Positions 1 through 4,862 of a stretch of DNA of 11,708 nucleotides are shown in pieces. The first letter of the stretch is position 1. Every line of letters begins with the position of its first letter. The position numbers and the translations under genes were made by a program. The stretch lies in the NCBI GenBank assembly GCA_902492185.1, contig CABUKY010000046.1, forward strand, positions 1-11,708, in the 5' to 3' direction. This stretch comes from an uncultured Collinsella sp. GTDB taxonomy: Bacteria; Actinomycetota; Coriobacteriia; Coriobacteriales; Coriobacteriaceae. The notes beneath the pieces are model-generated. The model searched no databases, was not told the origin of the DNA, and worked only from the letters and a program-made list of their open reading frames with translations.

Positions 1-374
1 TGGGTCGCTACTTCGCCCGCTTCGACGAGAGCCCGACCGAGCGCGTCAACGTCAACGGCCAGTACATGAAGGAGTACTGGGGCGAGGGTTCTGCGCGTGC
101 TCGCAACTGGCAGCGCTACGACTTGGGCGGCGCCGCGAAGCTCAGCTTCGTCGAGGGCGTCGACTCCTACGTTCCCTACGCCGGCTCCCTCAAGGACGGC
201 GTGGGCGGCACGCTCTATAAGGTCAAGTCCACGATGTGCAACTGCGGTGCCCTCTCGATCCCCGAGCTCCAGGAAAAGGCACGTCTAACGCTGGTCAGCT
301 CCACCTCCATCGTCGAAGGCGGCGCCCACGACGTAGTCGTCAAGGACTCCCAGCAAAGCGTCAGCTACCGCTAA
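1..374 (+). CDS. guaB: IMP dehydrogenase, C-terminal part (5' end outside window)
   Basis: IMP dehydrogenase oxidises IMP to XMP with NAD+, the committed step of GTP synthesis in the cytosol. Only the last ~123 codons are present; the reading frame enters at base 3 and ends at TAA 372-374. The visible part is the mobile-flap and C-terminal region. The catalytic Arg-Tyr dyad of the family is seen in the string NWQRYD (codons at 114-119), followed by the EGVDSYVPYAG segment that contributes to the NAD/K+ site, and the ending SIVEGGAHDVVVKD. From memory this ending closely resembles the long bacterial IMPDH type that also includes the laterally acquired enzyme of the protozoan Tritrichomonas foetus. 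The active-site Cys and CBS region are outside the window. It is followed by a palindrome and a terminator and appears to end its transcription unit here. Confidence 0.93.
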   Translation, partial: GRYFARFDESPTERVNVNGQYMKEYWGEGSARARNWQRYDLGGAAKLSFVEGVDSYVPYAGSLKDGVGGTLYKVKSTMCNCGALSIPELQEKARLTLVSSTSIVEGGAHDVVVKDSQQSVSYR

Positions 375-379
375 GCGGC

Positions 380-494
380 TTTCCCAAGCACCGCACCTTG
401 CCGTTCAAACCGTCGCTCGCGTACCAAAGTACGCGTCGTTCCTCTTTCACGGCAATCTGCGGCACTTGGAAAACCCGACCATGCTTGGGCGGGT
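380..494. repeat. imperfect palindrome after guaB, possible small interspersed element
   Basis: Bases 380-404 and 449-472 form an imperfect inverted repeat: TTGCCGT 398-404 pairs with 449-455, CCGCA 391-395 with 458-462, CCAAG 384-388 with 465-469, TTT 380-382 with 470-472. At the centre GCGTAC 419-424 pairs with 429-434 around a CAAA loop. A second hairpin, ACCCG 473-477 with CGGGT 490-494, follows. CCCAAGCA 383-390 is also perfectly complementary to 482-489, so two exclusive folds are possible. It begins six bases after the guaB stop and lies before the probable guaB terminator, as if inserted between them. It may be a REP-like or MITE-like element or a 3'UTR structure. The folding is read directly; mobility is inference. 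Confidence 0.5.
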
Positions 495-533
495 AACAAT
501 TAGTGGTTGATTCAAAACCACGTTATTTAGATA

Positions 534-577
534 AAGCGAGATGCCTGCAAGTCGCAGGCATCTCGCTTGTCGTATTT
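534..577 (+). terminator. probable Rho-independent terminator of guaB
   Basis: A perfect 15-bp stem (534-548 with 554-568) has a 5-nt loop AAGTC. The following GTCGTATTT is only moderately T-rich, so termination may be partial. The stem is symmetrical, but no gene converges from the right. A weaker hairpin lies just upstream: GTGGTT 503-508 with AACCAC 516-521. Confidence 0.65.
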
Positions 578-585
578 GCTATCAT
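577..585 (+). promoter_or_regulatory. candidate extended -10 promoter for leuS
   Basis: The string TGCTATCAT matches an extended -10 (TGn followed by TATCAT at 580-585). No good -35 hexamer is visible at the usual spacing, because the guaB terminator stem occupies that place. Transcription would start near 591-593, right at the base of the long leader hairpin. This is a motif call only. Confidence 0.35.
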
Positions 586-593
586 CAGTCAAG

Positions 594-734
594 TTAACCT
601 TAGGGTCGGTCGGCTTAGCTTTGTTCGCTACAAGTTCCGCACGCAAAGGAGAGCACTTAATGTGCTCTTCGTATTGCGCAGGACTGTCCGCAGTAGCGAA
701 CAAAGCTAAGCCGATCGACCCCAGCTAAGATTAA
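594..734 (+). promoter_or_regulatory. long stem-loop in the leuS leader
   Basis: Bases 603-631 are the reverse complement of 693-721 over 29 positions. The single difference (G609/T715) becomes a G-U pair in RNA. After a 4-nt bulge (722-725), 594-602 pairs with 726-734 with one mismatch. Inside, 648-656 pairs with 662-670 around loop TTAAT, and CGCAA 642-646 pairs with TTGCG 674-678. The outer helix reaches the first two bases of the leuS Shine-Dalgarno (AAAGGAG 733-739). There is no T-run after it, so it does not look like a terminator, and I see no T-box consensus. Alternatives are a cis-regulatory leader, an RNase III substrate, a small RNA, or a palindromic mobile repeat inserted in the leader. 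The pairing is certain; the function is not known. Confidence 0.7.
660..728 (+). CDS. possible 22-codon upstream ORF in the leuS leader
   Basis: ATG 660-662 lies 8 nt after a strong Shine-Dalgarno, AAAGGAG 645-651, and runs to TAA 726-728. The peptide begins MCSSYCAGLSAV and ends KAKPIDPS, with one Leu codon (CTG) among 22, so it is not a leucine-rich attenuation peptide. The Shine-Dalgarno is partly buried in the inner hairpin 648-656/662-670. The ORF spans the whole 3' arm of the long leader helix, so a ribosome translating it would melt that helix. Its stop is 16 nt before the leuS ATG, close enough for translational coupling. It could also be a chance ORF; there is no conservation evidence from this window alone. 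Confidence 0.3.
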   Translation: MCSSYCAGLSAVANKAKPIDPS

Positions 735-744
735 AGGAGCTGAT

Positions 745-3321
745 ATGTGCGATTGCACAGATCATAAGGACGAGATCCCTGTCTACGACGCGCAGGCCAT
801 TGAGTCCAGGTGGATGAAGGCCTGGGAGGACTCCAACCTCTTTGCCGTCGACACCGATGACAGCAAGCCCAAGAAGTACGTGCTCGAGATGTTCCCGTAT
901 CCGTCGGGCGACCTGCACATGGGCCACGCGCGCAACTACACCATCGGCGATGCCATGGCCCGTCAGGCCCGCATGCGCGGCTACGACGTGCTGCACCCCA
1001 TCGGCTTCGATGCCTTTGGCCTGCCCGCCGAGAACGCCGCCATCAAGCACAACACACAGGCTGCCGCCTGGACTTATAAGAACATGGACCAGGCGCTCGC
1101 CACGATGAAGCGCATGGGCTTCTCCTACGATCTGGATCGCATGGTCAAGACCTGCAGCCCCGACTACTATCGCTGGGGCCAGTGGATCTTTGAGAAGATG
1201 TGGGAAAAGGGCCTGGTCTACCGTAAGAAGAACCCGGTCAACTGGTGCCCCACCTGCAAGACCGTTCTGGCCAACGAGCAGGTTACCGAGGGCAAGTGCT
1301 GGCGCTGTGGCACCGAGCCCGAGAAGCGCGACCTTGAGCAGTGGTACTACAAGATTACCGAGTACTCTCAGGAGCTGCTCGACGACCTGGAGAAGCTCCC
1401 CGGCTGGCCCGAGCGCGTCAAGCAGATGCAGGCCAACTGGATCGGTCGCTCCGAGGGCGCCGAGGTCGACTTTACCCTGTGCGACCAGGATGGCGAGCCC
1501 ATCGAGGGCGACGAGGGTAAGATCACCGTCTTCACCACGCGCGCCGATACCCTTTTTGGCGTCTCCTTCTTTGTCCTGGCTCCCGAGTACGCCGGCCTGC
1601 ACGAGCTCGTCGAGGGCACGGAGTACGAGGAGGCCGTCACCAAGATCGTCGAGGACTCCAAGCATATCTCTGCCGTCGAGCGTGCCCAGGGCACCCTCGA
1701 GAAGCACGGCGCTTTTACCGGCCGCTACGTGGTGAACCCCGTGAACGGCGAGAAGGTCCCCGTGTGGGTTGCCGATTATGTCGTTGCCGACTACGGTACC
1801 GGTGCCGTCATGGCCGTTCCCTGTGGCGACCAGCGCGACTTTGAGTTTGCCCGTAAGTACGACCTGCCGATCGTGCCGATCATCCTGGACGATGACGATC
1901 GCGCTGCCGTCGAGGCCAGCGGCGAGACCATCGATACCTTCCATGCCGAGACCGTCGACTGGGATTGCGCCCACGCTGCCGAGGGCACGCTCGTCCAGTC
2001 TGGCAAGTACACCGGAATGCGCGGCGGCAAGCACTCCGAGGGCGAGGCTGCGATCGTGGCCGACCTCGAGGCCATGGGCTGCGGTCGTCGCAAGGTCGAG
2101 TTCCGTCTGCGCGACTGGCTCATCAGCCGTCAGCGCTATTGGGGCAACCCCATCCCGGCTATCCACTGCGAGCACTGCGGCATCGTGCCCGTGCCCGAGG
2201 ATCAGCTGCCGGTGACGCTGCCCGAGAACCTGGACCTGGGCGCAGGCGAGACCCTCGCCGAGTGCAAAGAGTTCTATGAGACTACCTGCCCGGTCTGCGG
2301 CCGCCCGGCAAAGCGCGAGACCGATACCATGGATACCTTTACCTGCTCCAGCTGGTATTACCTGCGCTATACCGATCCTCACAACACCGAGCTGCCCTTC
2401 TCCCGAGAGGCCGCCGACCGTTGGATGCCTGTCGATAACTACATCGGCGGCATCGAGCACGCCATTCTGCACCTGCTCTACAGCCGCTTCTTTACCAAGG
2501 CCCTGCGTGACCTGGGCCTGCTGAGCGTGGACGAGCCCTTCACCAACCTGTTGTGCCAGGGCATGGTCAAGGACGAGAGCGGCGACACCATGTCCAAGTC
2601 CAAGGGCAATGTCGTGCCTCCGAGCTCGGTCATCGAGCCCTACGGCGCCGACACCATGCGTTTGGCGATCCTGTTTATCGCCCCGCCCGAGAAGGACTTC
2701 GACTGGGATCCCAAGGCCGTTGAGGGCGCCAACCGCTTCATCAAGCGCGCCTGGCGTATCGTTTGGCAGCTCGTCCAGTCCGGCGACGCCAACGTGGCCT
2801 TCGACAAGTCCGCGCTCGACGAGGTCGCGATGAAGCTCTATCGCGAGCGTCACCGCACCATCGCCAAGTGCACCGAGGACTTCGATCGCGGCCAGTTCAA
2901 CACCGCCATCTCGGCCGTCATGGAGCTCGTCAACGCGGCGAGCGCCTACCTCAACGCCACCGAGGATACCGCCCGCGACAAGGCGCTGTGCTACGGCGTG
3001 GCTAAGGATATCGTGAGCGTCCTTGCCCCCATCTGCCCGTTCTGGGCCGACGAGCTGTGGCACGAGGCCCTCGGCTGCGAGGGCAACGCCTACACCGCCG
3101 CCTGGCCCGAGTTCGACCTGGCCGAGTCCGTTGAGGACACGGTGCAGATTGTGGTCCAGGTGCTCGGCAAGGTCCGCGGCCGCGTCGACGTTGCCCGCGA
3201 TGCCTCAAATGAGGATATGCAGGCTGCCGCCGAGGTCGCTGTCGCCAAGTGGCTCGAGGGCAAGACGGTCGTCAAGGCCATCTGCGTGCCCGGCAAGCTG
3301 GTCAACCTGGTGGTCAAGTAA
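745..3321 (+). CDS. leuS: leucyl-tRNA synthetase
   Basis: A class Ia aminoacyl-tRNA synthetase of 858 residues, the usual bacterial length, which charges tRNA-Leu in the cytosol. In order: the HIGH-type motif HMGH (58-61); a zinc knuckle with C168, C171, C185, C188; the CP1 editing domain with the threonine-rich TTRADT (264-269) and GAVMAVPCGDQRD (353-365); a second Cys set C475, C478, C515, C518; the KMSKS-type loop TMSKS (615-619, T in the variable first place); then the helical anticodon-binding domain and a C-terminal domain ending GKLVNLVVK. The start is ATG 745, 5 nt after AAAGGAG 733-739. In the editing motif the residues before DQRD are Cys-Gly, whereas I recall Gly-His or Ala-His in most bacteria; the downstream Asp is kept. 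The gene stands alone, with its own leader and terminator. Confidence 0.97.
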   Translation: MCDCTDHKDEIPVYDAQAIESRWMKAWEDSNLFAVDTDDSKPKKYVLEMFPYPSGDLHMGHARNYTIGDAMARQARMRGYDVLHPIGFDAFGLPAENAAIKHNTQAAAWTYKNMDQALATMKRMGFSYDLDRMVKTCSPDYYRWGQWIFEKMWEKGLVYRKKNPVNWCPTCKTVLANEQVTEGKCWRCGTEPEKRDLEQWYYKITEYSQELLDDLEKLPGWPERVKQMQANWIGRSEGAEVDFTLCDQDGEPIEGDEGKITVFTTRADTLFGVSFFVLAPEYAGLHELVEGTEYEEAVTKIVEDSKHISAVERAQGTLEKHGAFTGRYVVNPVNGEKVPVWVADYVVADYGTGAVMAVPCGDQRDFEFARKYDLPIVPIILDDDDRAAVEASGETIDTFHAETVDWDCAHAAEGTLVQSGKYTGMRGGKHSEGEAAIVADLEAMGCGRRKVEFRLRDWLISRQRYWGNPIPAIHCEHCGIVPVPEDQLPVTLPENLDLGAGETLAECKEFYETTCPVCGRPAKRETDTMDTFTCSSWYYLRYTDPHNTELPFSREAADRWMPVDNYIGGIEHAILHLLYSRFFTKALRDLGLLSVDEPFTNLLCQGMVKDESGDTMSKSKGNVVPPSSVIEPYGADTMRLAILFIAPPEKDFDWDPKAVEGANRFIKRAWRIVWQLVQSGDANVAFDKSALDEVAMKLYRERHRTIAKCTEDFDRGQFNTAISAVMELVNAASAYLNATEDTARDKALCYGVAKDIVSVLAPICPFWADELWHEALGCEGNAYTAAWPEFDLAESVEDTVQIVVQVLGKVRGRVDVARDASNEDMQAAAEVAVAKWLEGKTVVKAICVPGKLVNLVVK

Positions 3322-3347
3322 GCACTGCGCGCTTAACTGGCGCATAA

Positions 3348-3394
3348 AAGACGAGGGGCGATCCGGTTGGGTCGTCCCTCGTCTTGTGTTTTAT
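3348..3394. terminator. bidirectional intrinsic terminator between leuS and the convergent lipoprotein gene
   Basis: The 14-bp stem 3348-3361 with 3372-3385 (one G-U pair at 3358/3375) has a 10-nt loop. On the + strand it is followed by TGTGTTTT. On the - strand the stem exits into CTTTTATG, so it can serve both converging genes. A small extra stem (TGCGC 3326-3330 with 3340-3344) lies between the leuS stop and the terminator. Confidence 0.8.
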
Positions 3395-3425
3395 GCCCTG
3401 CTTAGTCAGCGCGTCGCACCTTCTT

Positions 3426-3998
3426 CTATGGGATGTGTACCAGGTCCCTAAAGTAAACGTTGCCCGTTGCCTCTTCGAACATCCAAATGTTGAGGTAGAT
3501 GTCGTTGAGGTCGTTGTTCACATCAAAGTCCGGATCGTCGAAGGTGCCCACAAAGGTGAGCATGGCGCGCGTTTCTTCTCCGGCGGCGACCGGTTGGCGC
3601 ATGCGTACGTCGCGGGCCTTACCGTTGACGTAGGCATATGAGTCCACATCGCCAAACATCATGTCGACACCGGTGTTGTTGGACACCGTAAAGACGAGCG
3701 CGGCGTCCCCGTAGCCGTCGGTGTCCTTTCCCACGCAGGTAACATGGACGCTCTCGTCTGCCTCAAGGTCGATGGGGAACTGTTCTTGGGAATCGGGACC
3801 CAAGCTCTGGGGATCGATTTCGTCTTCGTTGATTTTATCGAAGCTACCCTGTGGCGTCGTTTCCTCGGCAGCTTCGGTGCTTCCGGGAGTCGGCTCAGAT
3901 GGCCCGGTTTTGCCATCGATATTGCTGCATCCCATCAGGGCGAACGAGCAGACTGCGATGGCGAGCGCGGTCGTGCAGAGGGTGCCGAGACGTTTCAT
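3426..3998 (-). CDS. small secreted lipoprotein of unknown function
   Basis: The predicted protein has 190 residues. The N-terminus is a lipoprotein signal peptide: MKR, a hydrophobic stretch (about residues 7-22), and lipobox LMGC with the acylated Cys at 24. A Ser/Thr/Pro/Glu-rich acidic linker (about 28-75) leads to a beta-rich domain (about 80-190) with strands such as ALVFTVSNNTGVDMMF, AYVNG, and TRAMLTFVGTF. This layout resembles extracellular Ig-like lipoprotein domains of the DUF4352/DUF5067 sort, but I cannot assign a family firmly. The start is ATG at 3998 because AAGGAGG (4004-4010, - strand) sits 5 nt before it and the signal peptide begins there; a longer in-frame opening upstream (to 4202) lacks this support. 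The stop is TAG. It is convergent with leuS and divergent from rimP. It is probably anchored on the outer face of the membrane; the ligand is unknown. Confidence 0.85.
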   Translation of the reverse strand: MKRLGTLCTTALAIAVCSFALMGCSNIDGKTGPSEPTPGSTEAAEETTPQGSFDKINEDEIDPQSLGPDSQEQFPIDLEADESVHVTCVGKDTDGYGDAALVFTVSNNTGVDMMFGDVDSYAYVNGKARDVRMRQPVAAGEETRAMLTFVGTFDDPDFDVNNDLNDIYLNIWMFEEATGNVYFRDLVHIP

Positions 3999-4259
3999 GG
4001 GTGCCTCCTTGCCGTAGGGTTTTGGAAGGTTGTGCGGCCAATGCGCGCGGCCGGCCTTTTGCTGCAGAATGTCCCTAGCTGTAGTTTGGCCGATGTGCAC
4101 CCAAGAGCGGAATGCCCATAGGGCCCGATTCGCTTGGCGGGTTGGGACGTTTGGCCCGTTTTGGCCCTTTTGGGGGAGCGCCATATGGGGGTTCTCGCCC
4201 AATTATCCGTTTCTTGTGGAGAACCTGTGCTTGCACTCATCTGCAGGTTTGCGTTGTGC
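3999..4259. other. divergent intergenic region
   Basis: No convincing gene is seen. The region lies between the lipoprotein gene (leftward) and the rimP operon (rightward). It contains a GC-rich patch (4033-4055), CCAAG..GCG at 4102-4110 able to pair imperfectly with CGCTTGG at 4131-4137 around a GCCC-ATA-GGGC hairpin, three T-tract/G-C blocks at about 9-10-bp spacing (4150-4157, 4159-4167, 4168-4176), and a 7-bp inverted repeat GGTTCTC 4190-4196 / GAGAACC 4219-4225. A promoter for the lipoprotein should lie here, but I could not pick one with confidence. Confidence 0.5.
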
Positions 4260-4265
4260 TTGCAC
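4226..4265 (+). repeat. 11-bp direct repeat overlapping the rimP -35 box
   Basis: TGTGCTTGCAC occurs at 4226-4236 and again, identical, at 4255-4265, 29 bp apart start to start. The second copy contains the -35 hexamer TTGCAC. This layout suits a regulator binding site or a duplicated -35 region; the first copy has no good -10 at 17 bp. The repeat is seen directly; the role is inferred. Confidence 0.5.
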
Positions 4266-4288
4266 GTTTCCGCAGCTATTGGTATAGT
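4260..4288 (+). promoter_or_regulatory. vegetative-sigma promoter of the rimP-nusA-infB operon
   Basis: The -35 is TTGCAC (4260-4265), the spacer is exactly 17 bp, and the -10 is TATAGT (4283-4288) with an upstream TG (4280-4281) giving an extended -10. The predicted start of transcription is near 4295. It is the best promoter in the window. Confidence 0.8.
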
Positions 4289-4313
4289 TTGCTTGCAAAT
4301 GAAGTTGTAATTG

Positions 4314-4346
4314 AAAGAAGTGGGGTTTCGGCCCCGCTTCTTTTTT
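4314..4346 (+). terminator. intrinsic terminator in the rimP leader (candidate attenuator)
   Basis: The stem 4314-4326 with 4331-4343 (13 pairs, U-G at 4321/4336 and at the loop) closes on UUCG 4327-4330 and runs into T(6) at 4341-4346. It starts only about 20 nt after the predicted transcript start and ends 20 nt before the rimP ATG. It therefore lies inside the operon leader rather than after any gene. Full termination would give a ~50-nt RNA, so read-through must be allowed or controlled. In E. coli the homologous metY-rimP-nusA operon is known to have leader terminators and feedback by NusA; the same logic here is an inference. Confidence 0.8.
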
Positions 4347-4366
4347 GTATGGATGGAGGTGCCGCA

Positions 4367-4861
4367 ATGGTCAAGACCAAGACCGAGCAGGCGATCATCG
4401 ACGCGCTCGAGGCCGTCGCTCCCCAGCATGATGTCGACATCGTCGACGTCGAGCTCGTGGGTGCCACCAAGGCCCCCTGCGTGCGCGTGCGTATCGAGGG
4501 TGCCGAGGGTCAGAGCCTTTCGCTCAACGACGTCACGGCCAACACCAAGTGGGTCGGCGATGTGATCGAGGAGCTTGACCCTATCTCTTCGAGCTATACG
4601 CTCGAGGTGTCGAGCCCGGGCATGGCGCGCCCGCTACGCCGCCCGTGCGACTTTGCCCGCTTTGTGGGCGAGAACTGTGAGCTCACCTCCACTGCCACCG
4701 AGGGCCGTCGCAAGTACGCCGGCAAGATTGCCGCCGCCACCGAGACGAACGTGACCCTCGAGCTCGAGGACGGCGAGTCCGTTACCCTCGATTTCTCTGA
4801 TGTTAAAAAGTGCAAGTTGAAGCCCACCTACGACTTCAAGCCCGCGAAGGAAGGAAAGTAA
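4367..4861 (+). CDS. rimP: ribosome maturation factor RimP
   Basis: RimP binds the 30S subunit and helps early maturation of the 3' (head) domain. The product is 164 residues, typical for the family. The N-terminal alpha/beta domain spans about 1-90, with DIVDVELVG (24-32) and the family signature LEVSSPGMARPL (79-90). The C-terminal SH3-like domain runs about 92-155 (FVGENCELTS, KYAGKI, DFSDVKKCKL). The ATG at 4367 was chosen because GGAGG 4355-4359 lies 7 nt upstream; an in-frame ATG at 4349 would overlap that Shine-Dalgarno and follows the terminator T-run directly. It is the first gene of the operon. Its stop is one base from the nusA ATG, so translational coupling is likely. Confidence 0.95.
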   Translation: MVKTKTEQAIIDALEAVAPQHDVDIVDVELVGATKAPCVRVRIEGAEGQSLSLNDVTANTKWVGDVIEELDPISSSYTLEVSSPGMARPLRRPCDFARFVGENCELTSTATEGRRKYAGKIAAATETNVTLELEDGESVTLDFSDVKKCKLKPTYDFKPAKEGK

Positions 4862-4862
4862 G

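Noticed and set aside
236..496. An open frame leaving guaB and running through the palindrome
   Set aside because: It overlaps guaB out of frame and owes its length to the GC-rich palindrome; no start signal.
503..709. A 68-codon + strand frame across the guaB-leuS gap
   Set aside because: It runs through the terminator and both hairpin arms, has no Shine-Dalgarno and no family features.
594..734. T-box riboswitch for leuS
   Set aside because: No AGGGTGGNACCGCG-like T-box sequence and no terminator with a U-tract before leuS; a long uninterrupted rod is not the T-box layout.
706..3063. A 785-codon open frame on the - strand over leuS
   Set aside because: It mirrors leuS codon bias (third-position G/C) and has low-complexity Gly/Val/Leu/Asp/His content without family motifs; leuS on the + strand is unambiguous.
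3999..4202. N-terminal extension of the lipoprotein (upstream in-frame ATG at 4202)
   Set aside because: It would bury the signal peptide internally; the ATG at 3998 has a strong Shine-Dalgarno.
4299..4310. Three-codon ORF (ATG AAG TTG TAA) in the rimP leader as an attenuation peptide
   Set aside because: Too short, with no Shine-Dalgarno between the predicted start of transcription and the ATG; most likely chance.
4112..4366. Upstream extension of the rimP frame
   Set aside because: It would read through the promoter and terminator; the rimP family begins at about 4367, where a Shine-Dalgarno is present.
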